Positions 43,954 to 55,266 are shown, numbered from the stretch's first letter. The stretch: DNA of 64,000 nt from Caulobacter sp. (GCA_030678995.1 JAUXTQ010000034.1:1-64000), one strand, 5' to 3'. Notes: generated by a model from the letters alone, not told the origin. Program-made: numbers and translations.

Positions 43954-46461
43954 TCAGCTCGCCCCGCACGCCCCGCACACGCCGCCGATGACGGCCAGGT
44001 CGCCGCAGGCGGGGCAGACGGCGGCGGCGCGCTGCTGCAGTTCGTCGGAGAGCTCAGCCTTGCGTCCGCCGAAGGGCAGGAAGACCAGGTTGTCGGGCGC
44101 GGAGCCGCGGGCGAAGCCCCTGGAGATGAACTTCGACGCCGGTTGAGGCGCTTGCTCGAGCGCGACGGCGGCGTCGGCCTTGCCCCGGCCCAGGCCGTCG
44201 GCGTTGAGCTCTTCGCCGCCGTTGTTGGCCAGGTCGTCGCGGCCCAGGTAGCTGACCCCCAGCTCGCGGAACACATAGTCGAGGATCGAGGTGGCCGACT
44301 TCACCGAGTCGTTGCCCGTCACCGGCCCGGCCGGCTCGAACCGGGTGAACACGAAGGCGTCGACGAACTCCTCCAGCGGCACCCCGTACTGCAGGCCGAT
44401 GGAGATGGAGATGGCGAAGTTGTTCATCAGGCTGCGGAACGCGGCGCCTTCCTTGTGCATGTCGATGAAGATCTCGCCCAGCTCGCCGTCGTCGTACTCG
44501 CCGGTGTGCAGATAGACCTTGTGGCCGCCCACCGCGGCCTTCTGGATATAGCCCTTGCGACGGTCGGGGAGCTTGCGGCGCTCGCGCTCGACCTCGACGA
44601 ACCGTTCGACGATGCGTTCCTCGATGACCGTGTCCGGACGCGGCGCGCGGGCCGCTTCCGGCTCCGGAAGGTCCAGGGCGAAGGCCGCGGGGGCCGGCTC
44701 GCGTTGCAGGCGGAAGGCGCCGACGCCGGCGGCCAGGGCCAGGGTCTGGGCGGCGATGGCGTCGGCCGGCGTGGCGTCGAAGGGCAGGGTCAGCAGGGTG
44801 ACGGCCGGCAGGTCGGCGGCGGTTTCGATCGCCGCCGCCATGGCCAGCCGGTCGGCCGGCGAGGGGGCGGCGAACACCGCGCGCTGGGCCGCGTCGAGGC
44901 AGACCGCGTCCGTCAGGTCCCCGTGGCCCAGCACATGGCGCTCCGAGGCCGTCACCTGCTCGCGGCTGAAGCCGGCGAAGGCCAGGGTGTCGAAGGCCGC
45001 GTCTTCCAGCGCCTCGGCGGGCGCGCCCAGCACGTCACAGACGAAGCCGGCCCCGATCACCGCCGGGGTGAAGGCCTGGGACAGGGTGCGCACCAAGGTC
45101 AGCTGGCTCTCGGCGGCGGAAATCTCGTGATCAGTCAGGCCGAGCGCGCGCAGCTCGGCATGGCCCACGCCCGGCGCCTCGGCCAGGGTCCCGGCGCCCA
45201 GCACATGCAGGCGGGCGGCGTCGGTGTCGGCGCCCAGCGCCGCCAGGCCGCGCAGCGCCGCCTCAGACAACACCGGCACGATCGCGCCGTCATAGGTTTC
45301 GGCATGAGTCACGACCGAGGGGCAGGGCGCGGCGCCCAGGCTGACGCCGCCCAGCCGAAGGGCGATCTCGGGATCCTCGAACGCCGTCAGGACCAGCGCC
45401 GGCAGGCCGGGGGTCTCGGCGTCCAGCGCCCGGGCGGTCGTCGTGGCCAGTGACCAGAGCGCGGTAGCCGTGCGCCGGCCCTCGGCGCTGCTCCAGGCGA
45501 TGCCCGCCGCCATCAGCCGTTCGGCGACGCCGCCCAGCGTCAGGCGCGGGGCCTCGCCCGGCGAGGCGGAGAGCTTGAGCGCCAGACCGGCGACCCGGAT
45601 GGCCGCGGCGAGGTCGTCATCGTCGGCGAGGGCGAAGCTGTTGACCGCCGCCTGCGGTCCTGTCGCGCCAGCGCGCAGGGCCTGCGTGGTCGCGATGTCG
45701 CGGGCCAGGGTCAGGCGGCCGGTCCGCCAGGCCAGGATCGCCGCGCGCTCGGCGGCCGGGCCGTCGGCGACGGCCGCCAACAGGACGGCGGGGGCGGGAG
45801 CCTCGAACAGGGCGGGCCCTGCGTCCTCGCCGGCGAACCCGAGCGCGATGGCGTCCGCCAGGGCCGCGTCGTCGGCGCCGGCCAGCCGGGCGCGGTGGGC
45901 GGTGCGGGCCAGAGCGGGATTGCCGGCCGGATCGGCGCAGGCGGCGGCGTCGCCCTCACAGCGGCGCACCGCGTCGCTGACCTCGTTGAGGCGCCGCGCC
46001 AGGGTCCCTGCCGACTGCTCGGCCAGGGTCCGGCCGAGGCACTCCGCGGCCAGCCGGTCGCCGGCCAGCCGGAAGGCAGGATCGGCGATGTCCATCACCG
46101 GCCCGTCGGCGAATTCCGCCCGCGCCCGGCCGAAGGCGACCGCGCCGCCGATCATGGCGGCGGTCAGCTCGGCCTCGAAGGCCAGGGCGTCCGGGCGGCG
46201 GTCGAGGGCCTTGAGGTCGAGCGCCCGTGCGGCGAGACGGGCGGCGAAACGCTGCGGTCCGCCGTCGAGCAGGGCGGCCAGGCCCTTGTCGCCGCTGTCG
46301 GGGTGAGCCGCGATGGTTTCGGCCCAGTCCAGCCAGGCCTCGACGCGCGCGCTGGTCCAGCCGCGCGGGGCCAGGACGCCGGTGAGGGCGTCCGCGGTCT
46401 CGACCGTGCGAAGCTCGACTTCCGGCGCGGCGGCCTTTGCCAGCCGCTTGGCGAAACGCAT
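43954..46461 (-). CDS. Class II ribonucleotide reductase-like protein, catalytic core degenerate
   Basis: An 835-residue protein. Residues ~630-740 are a near-canonical NrdJ (B12-dependent ribonucleotide reductase) tail: [49 protein letters not shown]. The end has the NrdJ-like cysteine cluster CPACGDL...CGACGAS. Fainter NrdJ traces lie upstream: [14 protein letters not shown] resembles the family's GIPYDSDEGRA, and [20 protein letters not shown] resembles LGFS-EQI-AAN-HVCG. The thiyl-radical and reducing cysteine motifs of active NrdJ were not found, and the protein is about two thirds of normal length. It is probably a neofunctionalised or regulatory paralogue. Confidence 0.6.
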   Translation of the reverse strand: MRFAKRLAKAAAPEVELRTVETADALTGVLAPRGWTSARVEAWLDWAETIAAHPDSGDKGLAALLDGGPQRFAARLAARALDLKALDRRPDALAFEAELTAAMIGGAVAFGRARAEFADGPVMDIADPAFRLAGDRLAAECLGRTLAEQSAGTLARRLNEVSDAVRRCEGDAAACADPAGNPALARTAHRARLAGADDAALADAIALGFAGEDAGPALFEAPAPAVLLAAVADGPAAERAAILAWRTGRLTLARDIATTQALRAGATGPQAAVNSFALADDDDLAAAIRVAGLALKLSASPGEAPRLTLGGVAERLMAAGIAWSSAEGRRTATALWSLATTTARALDAETPGLPALVLTAFEDPEIALRLGGVSLGAAPCPSVVTHAETYDGAIVPVLSEAALRGLAALGADTDAARLHVLGAGTLAEAPGVGHAELRALGLTDHEISAAESQLTLVRTLSQAFTPAVIGAGFVCDVLGAPAEALEDAAFDTLAFAGFSREQVTASERHVLGHGDLTDAVCLDAAQRAVFAAPSPADRLAMAAAIETAADLPAVTLLTLPFDATPADAIAAQTLALAAGVGAFRLQREPAPAAFALDLPEPEAARAPRPDTVIEERIVERFVEVERERRKLPDRRKGYIQKAAVGGHKVYLHTGEYDDGELGEIFIDMHKEGAAFRSLMNNFAISISIGLQYGVPLEEFVDAFVFTRFEPAGPVTGNDSVKSATSILDYVFRELGVSYLGRDDLANNGGEELNADGLGRGKADAAVALEQAPQPASKFISRGFARGSAPDNLVFLPFGGRKAELSDELQQRAAAVCPACGDLAVIGGVCGACGAS

Positions 46462-46559
46462 CGACGCGACTCTCCGTTGGGAACAGGGGCAAGGCTAGAG
46501 ACGCCCCCGGCCCTGGGCAATAGATATGGCGTGCGACATGCCACCCATCCACAACATGT

Positions 46560-46659
46560 TGCGTCCTTCGACACGCACCCTTCGGGTGCTGCTCAGGATG
46601 ACGGGCATTTGTGTACGTCATGGTGAGCAGCGGCCGCAGGCCGCGTGTCGAACCACGCA
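46560..46659. repeat. Intergenic inverted repeat (CTTCGACACGC type)
   Basis: TGCGTCCTTCGACACGC at 46560 and GCGTGTCGAACCACGCA ending 46659 form the outer arms; inner parts CTGCTCAGGATGACG and CGTCATGGTGAGCAG pair as well. It is a sister of 8895-9016. It lies between the divergent NrdJ-like gene and the NDUFA12 gene. Confidence 0.75.
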
Positions 46660-46692
46660 GGGCTGGACACGTGCTGGACGGAGGGTGCGGGC

Positions 46693-47139
46693 ATGGCTAT
46701 GGTCCGCCCGACCTTAAAGGCCTTGTCTCAAGCGGATTTGCGCGTGCTCAAAGCGATCTTCACCTGGTGGAACGGCGCCACGATCGGCCAGAAGTTCCAC
46801 ATCGGCCGCCGCGGCGTGTTTGTCGGCCAGGACGAACTGGGCAACCGCTACTACGAGGCGCGCGACAACCGCGACAGCTACGGCGACCACAAGCGCCGCT
46901 GGGTGATCTATAACGGCTACGCCGAGGCCTCGAAGGTAACCCCCGACTGGCACGGCTGGCTGCGCTACACCTTCGACCAGCCGCCCACGACCGATCCGCT
47001 GCCGCGCCGGTCCTGGGAGAAGGACCATCGTCCCAATCTGACCGGCACCGTCCATGCCTGGCGGCCCAAGGGCTCGATCGCCCAGGGCGGCGAGCGCGAC
47101 CGGGCCACCGGCGACTACCAGCCCTGGACGCCCGAGTAG
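46693..47139 (+). CDS. NADH:ubiquinone oxidoreductase subunit NDUFA12 (B17.2-like)
   Basis: A ~148-residue complex I accessory subunit found in alphaproteobacteria and mitochondria. Diagnostic parts are IFTWWNGATIGQKFHIGRRG (in part), VGQDELGNRYYE, RRWVIYNG-AEASKVTP and WHGWLRYTFD. The start is uncertain: ATG at 46693 or 46699, or a GTG at 46744 right before the conserved LKAIFTWW. DUF2155 follows six bases after the stop, as in many alphaproteobacteria. Confidence 0.9.
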   Translation: MAMVRPTLKALSQADLRVLKAIFTWWNGATIGQKFHIGRRGVFVGQDELGNRYYEARDNRDSYGDHKRRWVIYNGYAEASKVTPDWHGWLRYTFDQPPTTDPLPRRSWEKDHRPNLTGTVHAWRPKGSIAQGGERDRATGDYQPWTPE

Positions 47140-47145
47140 CGCCCG

Positions 47146-47757
47146 ATGCGGCTGAAACTCCCCCTTCTTGCGGCTGTGGTGCTCGCGGGCGCGGCCGGGC
47201 TGGTGCAGGCGCGGCAGACGCCCGCGCCCGATCCGGTCGAGCCGCCGCCAAGCGAAGCGCCGGCCACGCCGGAAGCCGAGGAGCCGCCGCCGGCCCCGGC
47301 CGTGCCCACGCCGGCCCCGCCACCGGCCCCGACCGCCGCCGAGAAGCCCGCGACCAGCGAGTCCAAACCCAGGCCCCAGGCGGCCGAGAAGCCCGCCGAG
47401 CCGACCCGCCGCGGCCGGGCCGGCGCGGCCATCATCCAGGCCATCGACAAGGTCACCGCCGAGACCCTGCGGTTCGAGGCCCCGATCGGCCAGCCGATCC
47501 GCTACAAGACCCTGGTGTTCACCGTGCGGGCCTGCGAGGTCAGCGCGCCGGACGAGTCGATGCCCGAGGCGATCGCCTACATGACCATCGACTCCCAGCC
47601 CCGCTCCCTGACCGGCCGCGCGCCGCCGCCGCCCAAGCAGGTGTTCCGCGGCTGGATGTTCGCTTCCTCGCCGGGTCTCAACCCGTTGCAACACCCGGTC
47701 TATGACGCCTGGCTGATCGCCTGCAGGGCGCCGGGTCCCGATTCCGCGAACCGATAG
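47146..47757 (+). CDS. DUF2155-family exported protein
   Basis: A 203-residue protein. A signal peptide ([18 protein letters not shown]) leads into ~75 residues of proline/alanine-rich linker, then the DUF2155 domain: [37 protein letters not shown] and [21 protein letters not shown] (in parts). The family is periplasmic and of unknown function, and is often located beside NDUFA12 and aat in alphaproteobacteria. Its last ~58 bases overlap the 3' end of aat on the opposite strand. Confidence 0.88.
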   Translation: MRLKLPLLAAVVLAGAAGLVQARQTPAPDPVEPPPSEAPATPEAEEPPPAPAVPTPAPPPAPTAAEKPATSESKPRPQAAEKPAEPTRRGRAGAAIIQAIDKVTAETLRFEAPIGQPIRYKTLVFTVRACEVSAPDESMPEAIAYMTIDSQPRSLTGRAPPPPKQVFRGWMFASSPGLNPLQHPVYDAWLIACRAPGPDSANR

Positions 47758-48350
47758 AAGTCGGGCGCCAGCGCCAGCGCCTCGCTCAGCTTCCGCCGAT
47801 AGACCGCCCGCGATATCTCGACCGCCCCGAAACTGGCCAGGTGGCTGGTCATGAACTGGGCGTCGAGCAGGCCGTAGCCGCCGACGATCAGTCGCGCCAC
47901 CAGGTGGACCAGCGCCACCTTGCTGGCGTCCCGCGCCCGGCTGAACATGCTCTCGCCGAAGAAGGCCCCGCCCAGCGCGACGCCATAGAGGCCGCCGACC
48001 AGCGCCCCGTCCTGGCGGCATTCGACGCTGTGGGCCCGGCCTGACCGGTGCAGGCGCTCGTACAGATGCTGGATCGGCCGGTTGATCCAGGTTTCGGGCC
48101 GGTCGGCGCGCGCCTCGGCGCAGGCCTCGACCACCCCGGCGAAATCGGTATCCACGCTGACCTGGAAGCGGCCCGAACGGACCGTGCGCGCCAGCCTCGC
48201 CGAGACATGGAAGCCGTCCAGCGGGATGACGCCGCGCCGCTGCGGATCGATCAGGAAGACCCGCTCGTCCTCACGGGAATCGGCCATGGGGAAGACGCCG
48301 CGACGATAGCAGTCGACCAGATCGTCGATGTCGAAGGCGTCGTGGGGCAA
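47700..48350 (-). CDS. aat: Leucyl/phenylalanyl-tRNA-protein transferase
   Basis: A 216-residue enzyme that adds Leu or Phe to proteins with N-terminal Arg or Lys, marking them for ClpAP. Diagnostic parts are [49 protein letters not shown] (in part) and [16 protein letters not shown]. The C-terminal coding end overlaps that of DUF2155 on the other strand, so both protein tails are constrained by the same DNA. Confidence 0.94.
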   Translation of the reverse strand: MPHDAFDIDDLVDCYRRGVFPMADSREDERVFLIDPQRRGVIPLDGFHVSARLARTVRSGRFQVSVDTDFAGVVEACAEARADRPETWINRPIQHLYERLHRSGRAHSVECRQDGALVGGLYGVALGGAFFGESMFSRARDASKVALVHLVARLIVGGYGLLDAQFMTSHLASFGAVEISRAVYRRKLSEALALAPDFYRFAESGPGALQAISQAS

Positions 48351-48367
48351 GGGGCGGGGTCCGCTAC

Positions 48368-48444
48368 AAATCAGGGGACAGGATACTCATTTCCCGGGTC
48401 GCGGTGCGGTCGGCGATGGAAATGAGTATCCTGTCCCCTGATTT
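48368..48444. repeat. Long-arm GGGGACA palindrome
   Basis: The longest member of the family: 27-bp perfect arms, AAATCAGGGGACAGGATACT... (48368-48394) and ...AGTATCCTGTCCCCTGATTT (48418-48444), around a 23-base GC-rich loop. It keeps the GGGGACA core but has an unrelated inner stem (GGATACTCATTTCC). It lies between aat and accC on the same strand. Confidence 0.9.
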
Positions 48445-48461
48445 GACCTGATCAGCCGGGC

Positions 48462-49805
<1,344 letters not shown>

Positions 49806-49813
49806 GGGGCGGC

Positions 49814-50320
49814 CTAGGCGATCACGACCAGCGGCTCGCCGAATTCGACGGGCTGGGCGTCTGCCACCAGGATCTCGACGATCTTGCCGGCCTTGGTGGC
49901 CGGGATCGGGTTCATGGTCTTCATCGCCTCGACGATCAGCAGGGTCTGGCCCTGGGTGACGGTCTGGCCGATCTTGATGAAGGGGTCGGCGCCGGGCGTG
50001 GCCTGCAGATAGATGGTGCCGACCATCGGCGACTTGACCACTTCGCCCTCCTGGACGGGGGCGGCCGGGGCGGCGCCAGGGACGGCTTCGACCGCCGCCG
50101 GGGCGGCCGTGGCGGGCGCCGGGGCGGCGACATGATGGGCCGCAGGCGCGGCCATATGAGTTACGGTCACCTCACGGGCGACGCGGATCTTCAGCCCGCC
50201 GCGCTCGACCTCGATCTCCGTCAGGCCGGTATCCTTGAGGATATCGGCCAGCTTGCGAACCACGCGGGTGTCGATGGCCTGGGGATCGCCGGACTCGGCA
50301 GCGGCCTTTGGATTGGACAT
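49814..50320 (-). CDS. accB: Biotin carboxyl carrier protein of acetyl-CoA carboxylase
   Basis: A 168-residue carrier. The biotinylated lysine is in [11 protein letters not shown]-terminal residues 17-50 form a helical region, a proline/alanine-rich linker follows (~55-90), and the C-terminal biotinyl domain includes [12 protein letters not shown]. The order aroQ-accB-accC is widely conserved. Confidence 0.97.
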   Translation of the reverse strand: MSNPKAAAESGDPQAIDTRVVRKLADILKDTGLTEIEVERGGLKIRVAREVTVTHMAAPAAHHVAAPAPATAAPAAVEAVPGAAPAAPVQEGEVVKSPMVGTIYLQATPGADPFIKIGQTVTQGQTLLIVEAMKTMNPIPATKAGKIVEILVADAQPVEFGEPLVVIA

Positions 50321-50342
50321 GAAGCTTTACCTTGTCTGCGGA

Positions 50343-50798
50343 TCAGGCCGAGGCGCCTTTGGCGCCGATCAGGCCGGCGGCGGCCTCGACCGCCAGTTCA
50401 TAGCTGCTCGCCCCGAACCCGGAGACTATCCCGGTGGCGGCCAGCGACACGTAGGTCTTCCGGCGAAACGTCTCCCGCGAGGCCGGGTTCGACAGATGGC
50501 ATTCGACGATCGGTATATCGAGAGTCTTCAGCGCGTCGAGCAGGGCCACGGAAGTGTGACCATAGCCCGCCGGGTTGATGATCAAGGCGGATGCCTCGGT
50601 CCGGGCCTGCTGGACCCAGTCGATCAGTTCGCCCTCGTGATTGGATTGCCGGAATACGACCGAGCAGCCCAGCGCCTTCGCCCGGGCCTCACAGCGGGCC
50701 TGGATATCGGCCAGCGTCTCTCGTCCGTAGATCTCCGGCTCGCGGACCCCCAACAGATTGAGGTTTGGTCCGCTCAGCACATGGATCGGTTTCGCCAT
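50343..50798 (-). CDS. aroQ: Type II 3-dehydroquinate dehydratase
   Basis: A 151-residue enzyme of the shikimate pathway that dehydrates 3-dehydroquinate. [20 protein letters not shown] at the start contains the active-site Asn and Tyr loop, [12 protein letters not shown] and [12 protein letters not shown] hold the other catalytic residues. It is first in the operon with accBC. The start lies 65 bases from the rightward thiS ATG, so a divergent promoter is expected. Confidence 0.96.
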   Translation of the reverse strand: MAKPIHVLSGPNLNLLGVREPEIYGRETLADIQARCEARAKALGCSVVFRQSNHEGELIDWVQQARTEASALIINPAGYGHTSVALLDALKTLDIPIVECHLSNPASRETFRRKTYVSLAATGIVSGFGASSYELAVEAAAGLIGAKGASA

Positions 50799-50863
50799 CA
50801 GGCCCCGCCGTCGTTTCGGCGGCCCTTGTATCTTCGCAAGGCCGGGGTCACAAGCGCAGCGTC

Positions 50864-51064
50864 ATGCGCGTGTATATCAACGGCGAGGAACGGGTGCTGG
50901 AGCCGGTGGCCAATGTCGCCGAGCTGGTGGCCGCCCTGGGCCTCGAAACCCGCAAGGTGGCGGTCGAGCGCAACCTCGAGATCGTCCCCCGCGGCCTGCA
51001 TGCCGCGACGCCGGTGCACGACGGCGACCGCTTCGAGATCGTAACGTTTATCGGGGGCGGCTAG
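50864..51064 (+). CDS. thiS: Sulfur carrier protein ThiS
   Basis: A 66-residue ubiquitin-fold protein that carries sulfur as a C-terminal thiocarboxylate for thiazole synthesis. The C-terminal FIGGG has the required Gly-Gly. The ATG at 50864 fits the family ([14 protein letters not shown]). Usually thiS is next to thiG; here thiG is about 4.2 kb away on the same strand with unrelated genes between. Confidence 0.88.
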   Translation: MRVYINGEERVLEPVANVAELVAALGLETRKVAVERNLEIVPRGLHAATPVHDGDRFEIVTFIGGG

Positions 51065-51067
51065 CGT

Positions 51068-51291
51068 CATTCCCGAGAATTTGCGGGCAGGCGCTGAGTA
51101 GTCCGCCAAATAATCCCTTGCCGCTTCCCCGTTTTCATGAGACTTGCCGCCTATCGAAGTTCGATCTGGCGCGGCCAGCCGTTTCGGGAACCCATCATGG
51201 GAATTCTGAAGTAGCCTTCCAAAACCTCTGAGAATTTGATCACGCAGCCGCATCTCGCGGGCTGAAATTTATGTCTACAAGGCTACAAACT
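51068..51291 (+). promoter_or_regulatory. Long leader region of the cold-shock gene
   Basis: About 220 bases with no gene between thiS and cspA. A long untranslated leader is typical of cspA mRNAs, where it changes shape with temperature. Several short complementary segments are visible (for example CCCGAGAATTTGCGGG), but a specific fold cannot be assigned by eye. An in-frame ATG at 51271 lacks a ribosome binding site. Confidence 0.4.
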
Positions 51292-51504
51292 ATGGCTACC
51301 GGAACTGTGAAGTGGTTCAACGCGACCAAGGGCTTCGGCTTCATCGCGCCTGACGCTGGCGGCGGCGACGTGTTCGTCCACATCTCGGCGGTCGAGCGTT
51401 CCTCGCTCGGCTCCATCCACGAAGGTCAAAAGCTCAACTACGAGCTGGAGCGCGATCAGCGCAGCGGCAAGACGTCTGCCGGTCAACTGACCTCGGCTGA
51501 CTAA
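51292..51504 (+). CDS. cspA: Cold-shock protein, CspA family
   Basis: A 70-residue single cold-shock domain that binds single-stranded RNA/DNA. RNP1 is KGFGFIAP and RNP2 is VFVHISAV. The start MATGTVKWFN at 51292 is the family start. A strong intrinsic terminator follows, so it is a single-gene unit. Confidence 0.93.
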   Translation: MATGTVKWFNATKGFGFIAPDAGGGDVFVHISAVERSSLGSIHEGQKLNYELERDQRSGKTSAGQLTSAD

Positions 51505-51534
51505 GCTTTTCGGCTTTCAACACCGAAATTCGAG

Positions 51535-51564
51535 CGGGTCGGCCCCCTGGGCCGGCCCGTTTTC
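51535..51564 (+). terminator. Intrinsic terminator after cspA
   Basis: CGGGTCGGCC (51535-51544) pairs with GGCCGGCCCG (51550-51559), with one T-G type pair, followed by TTTTCTTTT. This is the clearest rho-independent terminator in the window. Confidence 0.85.
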
Positions 51565-51712
51565 TTTTGCCCGCGCATCGCCGCCGGTCCCGCGTTCGTG
51601 CTACAATGCGCGACGCTCCGCCAAGGAGCCCTGCCGGCGACTCGTCCATCCGCCGTCCTGCCCGTTTCATGCGCCGCCGTCCGCGGCGCTTCGGGGGAGA
51701 AAGGCGACAACC

Positions 51713-51967
51713 ATGAGCCAGGCCCCGCGTCCCGTCCCCAAGCAGGACACCATCACCACGCTGCGCGCCGCCATTGCCGACGCCGACGGCCAGGGCGCCG
51801 ACCGCGCTGACCTGCTGCTGCACCTGACCCATCGCGACGCCGCCCTGCTCAAGCGCAGCCCGGCCGTGGCCATGGAGGAAATCAGCTTCCTCGGCGGCGA
51901 AATGCGTTTCCTGGGCGTGAAGGTCGAGGTCGGCGCGGTGACGGTCAGCGCCCTGACGGGGCTTTAG
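51713..51967 (+). CDS. Hypothetical protein, 84 residues
   Basis: A small protein, MSQAPRPVPKQDTITTLRAA onward. GGGGGAGAAAGG upstream of the ATG is a good ribosome binding site, and codon use is typical of the genome. The middle (DADGQGADRADLLLHLTHRDAALLKR, in part) looks helical and charged; no membrane segment or known motif. Not recognised. Confidence 0.65.
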   Translation: MSQAPRPVPKQDTITTLRAAIADADGQGADRADLLLHLTHRDAALLKRSPAVAMEEISFLGGEMRFLGVKVEVGAVTVSALTGL

Positions 51968-52000
51968 GCCGTTCAAGGCTGACAAGGATGGCGCTGCTGC

Positions 52001-52111
52001 AGTCGCTCCCCCACGGGGGAGCTGTCGCCGCGAAGCGGTGACTGAGGGGGGCGGTTGAAGAGCCCCCATCCGCCTCGGCTTCGCCGAGCCACCTTCCCCG
52101 TGGGGAAGGGA
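52001..52111. repeat. Intergenic repeat, CTCCCCCACGGGGGAG type
   Basis: A string of short hairpins: CTCCCCCACGGGGGAG, GTCGCCGCGAAGCGGTGAC, GGCTTCGCCGAGCC and CCTTCCCCGTGGGGAAGG. This pattern is a dispersed intergenic element in high-GC alphaproteobacteria. It fills the gap between convergent small genes. Confidence 0.65.
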
Positions 52112-52126
52112 CTTGCATCCGTGTTG

Positions 52127-52468
52127 CTATCCCGCCGACTGGATCTCGAACTCGGCGCCGTCATCCTCGACGTTTTCGAGGGTGACGGCCATCTGCGCGC
52201 CGTCCTCCAGGACCAGCCGCGCCTCACAGCCTTCCAGGGCCTCGGCCCGGCCGACGAAATCGCCGTCCAGCGAACCCGTGCCGATGGTCCGGTCGCCGTC
52301 CGAATAGAGGTCCAGCTGATAGCCCACCGGCGACTCCAGGCCGGCGGCCTGAAGGGTCCCGTCGCCGCGCATGGACTTCAGATGCTTGAGCGGCCGCTTG
52401 CCGCGCCGCGATCCGAAGCCCGGCCGCTGGGCCGCCTTGGGGGAGTCTGGCTTGTCGGGCGGCTGCAA
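52127..52468 (-). CDS. Hypothetical protein, 113 residues
   Basis: A basic N-terminal half (RPGFGSRRGKRPLKHLKSMR) followed by a strongly acidic C-terminal half (LENVEDDGAEFEIQ). The pattern YQLDLYSDGDRTIGTGSLDGDFVG suggests a small beta-rich domain (shown in part). No signal peptide or membrane segment. Not recognised. Confidence 0.6.
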   Translation of the reverse strand: MQPPDKPDSPKAAQRPGFGSRRGKRPLKHLKSMRGDGTLQAAGLESPVGYQLDLYSDGDRTIGTGSLDGDFVGRAEALEGCEARLVLEDGAQMAVTLENVEDDGAEFEIQSAG

Positions 52469-52557
52469 TCGTGTCTCCAGGCCATCGCCGAGGACGGATC
52501 GGTCGATGGGGCCGGACCATGCGCCTCGCGGGCTCTCCGGGCCAGCGATATCCGCGT

Positions 52558-52755
52558 TCAGAACCGCCTGCGCCGGTCCAGGGCGGCGATGGTCGTGGCC
52601 GCCAGGGTCCCGCAGCGCCAGGCGGTATCCCTATCCCCGGCCGCCCCGCTGGCCGTGATCTCGGCGTCGAGGTTCATCAGCGCCCAGATCCAGCGATCCT
52701 GTTCCGGCTGGACGACGATGGCGTAGCCGGTTCCGGCCATATCCGGATGCAGCAT
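52558..52755 (-). CDS. Hypothetical protein, 65 residues
   Basis: MLHPDMAGTGYAIVVQPEQD starts at 52755 with GGGGAG upstream, which decides the start over the longer open frame. WIWALMNLDAEITASGAAGD forms the middle, and the C-terminus is helical (TLAATTIAALDRRRRF). Small proteins of this composition, with a tryptophan-rich middle, are common in Caulobacterales. No function can be given. Confidence 0.6.
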   Translation of the reverse strand: MLHPDMAGTGYAIVVQPEQDRWIWALMNLDAEITASGAAGDRDTAWRCGTLAATTIAALDRRRRF

Positions 52756-52846
52756 GTCGGTTTTCTCCCCTTGATTTGGGTGAGATTGAACCCGCCATCC
52801 CGAGCGGTGAGGGAGCCGATGTGGAGATGGTGTGCAGACCGCGCGG

Positions 52847-54436
52847 TCAGCCGCCGCCCGCCGCCAGCGGCAACACCACCTCGAAACGGGCGCCGGTCTT
52901 TGAGGCCACGAGACTGATCCGGCCTTCGCTGGCCGCCAGCAGCGAACGGGCGATCGGCAGGCCAAGGCCCGTGCCGCCATCGGCCCGATGGCTGGTGAAG
53001 AAGGGCTCGAACAGCCGCTCGCGGTCCGCCTCGGCGACGCCAGGGCCGTCGTCGGAAACGGTCAGGATCAGGGTATCGTCGGCGATCTCGGCGGCGATCA
53101 CCGCCCGCCCGGCGCCGGCCTGGCGGCTGTTGACCAGCAGCACGGTCAGCACTGTCTCGATGGCTTCCTCCGGCGCCGCCACTGGCGGCAGTCCGGCGGG
53201 GAGGGCGGCCTCGACCGTGAGGGTCGATCCGCCCAGGGCGTCGACCACCCGGTGGACCGCGCCGGCGACGTCGACCGCGACATTGACGCCTGGCCGGGCC
53301 ATGTCGGCGCGGGCCAGGTCCAGCAGGCGGGTGACCAGCTGGGCCAGGCGGGTGTTGTCGGCCGAGATGTTGGCCAGGAAGCGGGCCCGCTCTTCCGGCT
53401 TCATCGACTCGCCGTGGTCCTGCAGCAGCTCGACCGCGCCGCCGATGCCGGCCAGCGGCGTCTTGAACTCGTGGCTGACGGCGGCGGCGAAGTCGCGCAG
53501 ATAGCGGGAGCGGCGGGCGATGGCCTCGGCCATGGCCCGAAAGTCCTCGTAGAGCTGGCGGATCTCGACGGCGGCGGTGGAGGGGGTTTCCGGCACGGTC
53601 CCCCGGCCGGCGGCGACCTCGCGCGAGGCGGCGCTGAGCGCCACGATCGGGCGGGTGATGCCCCGCGACACCAGTCCTGACAGCACCACCAGCACGGCGA
53701 TCAGCCCGGCCAGCCCGACAAGGAACTTGCCCCGGTCCTCGTACAGCCCGCGGAACAGGGCGCGGGGGGACCGCGACAGCAGCAGCACCCCGACCACCTT
53801 GCCCTGCACCACGATGGGCCGGGCGTGATGCAGGCGGATGCCCGAGGCGCGGCTGAGGAATTCGAAGGCGTAGCGCTGCTGGAAGTTGGACTGCCGCCGC
53901 AGGACGGTCCTGGGCGTCCCGCCGAGGGCCGAGGCCACCTCAGGCAGGCTGCGCTGGGTGCGGCCCTCGCCCAGCCCGCGCACGACCCGGCCGTTGCGGT
54001 CGAGCACGACCACCGAGGCCAGGGTGGTGCGGGTGGTCTCGTCGATGACCGGGCCCAGGGCGGGGAGGGCGGCCAGCGCCGCCGCGTCGGCCGGCTCGGC
54101 GGTGACGGCGGCCGGCGGCCGCGCGGGCAGCACGGGCGAGGCGCTGAGATCGATGGCCGTGGTCTCGGGCCGGTAGTAGCCGGGTCTGGTCTTGTCCGGC
54201 GGCGTCGCGACGGGTGCTGCGCCAGGCCAGACGGCGGCGGCGGTGGCGGCCAGGGCGGCGCCCTGGGACACCAGCTCCACCTCGGTCTGCCGCACCAGGG
54301 TATTCTCGTACACCCGCAGGAAGACGGCGGCGGCCACCGGCATGGCGGCGACGGCCAGCAGCACGGTCAGCAGGATGGTGCGCAGCCCCAGGGCCGGCCA
54401 GTGACGCTTGAGGAAGGCCTTGGCCGCCGCGATCAC
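52847..54436 (-). CDS. Two-component sensor histidine kinase
   Basis: A 529-residue membrane kinase starting at a GTG (54436) that overlaps the response regulator stop. A first transmembrane helix lies at ~18-38 ([20 protein letters not shown]), then a large periplasmic sensor domain, a second helix at ~290-310 ([19 protein letters not shown]), and a HAMP-like linker. The phospho-accepting histidine is in [14 protein letters not shown], and the ATPase domain has [12 protein letters not shown] and [14 protein letters not shown]. The order regulator-kinase with CreB/CreC-like design is seen, but the signal is unknown. Confidence 0.9.
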   Translation of the reverse strand: MIAAAKAFLKRHWPALGLRTILLTVLLAVAAMPVAAAVFLRVYENTLVRQTEVELVSQGAALAATAAAVWPGAAPVATPPDKTRPGYYRPETTAIDLSASPVLPARPPAAVTAEPADAAALAALPALGPVIDETTRTTLASVVVLDRNGRVVRGLGEGRTQRSLPEVASALGGTPRTVLRRQSNFQQRYAFEFLSRASGIRLHHARPIVVQGKVVGVLLLSRSPRALFRGLYEDRGKFLVGLAGLIAVLVVLSGLVSRGITRPIVALSAASREVAAGRGTVPETPSTAAVEIRQLYEDFRAMAEAIARRSRYLRDFAAAVSHEFKTPLAGIGGAVELLQDHGESMKPEERARFLANISADNTRLAQLVTRLLDLARADMARPGVNVAVDVAGAVHRVVDALGGSTLTVEAALPAGLPPVAAPEEAIETVLTVLLVNSRQAGAGRAVIAAEIADDTLILTVSDDGPGVAEADRERLFEPFFTSHRADGGTGLGLPIARSLLAASEGRISLVASKTGARFEVVLPLAAGGG

Positions 54437-55143
54437 GCGGCCTGGCCGGTGCAGGCTCCCAGCCGGTAACCGACTCCCGCCCGCGTCTCGATCACGTCGT
54501 GACCGCCGAGGCCGGCGAACTTGCCCCGCAGGTTGCGCACATGGCTGTCGATGGTCCGGTCGGTGATGGCGAAGCCCGGGCCGTGCAGCCGGTCGATGAT
54601 GGCGTCGCGGCTGAACACCTTGGTCGGAGTCGAGGCGAGGGTGCGCAGGATGCCGAACTCGGTGACCGTCAGCGGCGCCTCGCGGTCGTCCCACAAGGCC
54701 GTCCAGCCTTCGGTGTTGAGGGTCAGACGGCCGCGGACGATGGCGCCGTTGGTCTCTTCCGCCGCCGCTGGCTTCTGGCTGCCCGACCGGCGCAGGATGG
54801 CCTGCACCCTGGCGGTGACCTCGCGGGGGCTGAACGGCTTGACCACATAGTCGTCGGCGCCCAGCTCGATGCCCAGCACCCGGTCGATCTCGTCGTCCCG
54901 CGAGGACAGGAACAGGATCGGCAGGTCGCCCTGCGCCCGCAGACGGCGGCAGACCTCCAGCCCGTTCAGCCGGGGCATGTTGATGTCGAGGATCACCAGG
55001 TCCGGCGGGTTGTCGGCCACGGCCGCCAGGGCCGCCTCGCCGTCCTCGGCCTCCCGCGCTTCGAGCCCGGCCTTGGTCAGCGCGAAGGCCAGCAGCTGGC
55101 GGATGTGCGGGTCGTCATCGACGATCAGGATCGAACGGGTCAT
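54433..55143 (-). CDS. OmpR-family response regulator
   Basis: A 236-residue regulator. The receiver domain has DDDPHIR, the phospho-acceptor aspartate in [12 protein letters not shown], and the conserved Lys in [10 protein letters not shown]. The C-terminal winged helix has [21 protein letters not shown] and [12 protein letters not shown] (in parts). It is cotranslated with the kinase (GTGA overlap) and divergent from thiG. Confidence 0.94.
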   Translation of the reverse strand: MTRSILIVDDDPHIRQLLAFALTKAGLEAREAEDGEAALAAVADNPPDLVILDINMPRLNGLEVCRRLRAQGDLPILFLSSRDDEIDRVLGIELGADDYVVKPFSPREVTARVQAILRRSGSQKPAAAEETNGAIVRGRLTLNTEGWTALWDDREAPLTVTEFGILRTLASTPTKVFSRDAIIDRLHGPGFAITDRTIDSHVRNLRGKFAGLGGHDVIETRAGVGYRLGACTGQAA

Positions 55144-55266
55144 GGGCGCATCTTCCGCCGACCACGCGCGGCGTCAACGGCGCTAACCGCGCAGGCCCCG
55201 AACGGTTGCCGTGCAGATTCCGTGCAGGCCTTCCTCGAAAAGCCCGGGCAGCGTAAACCGAACCCC

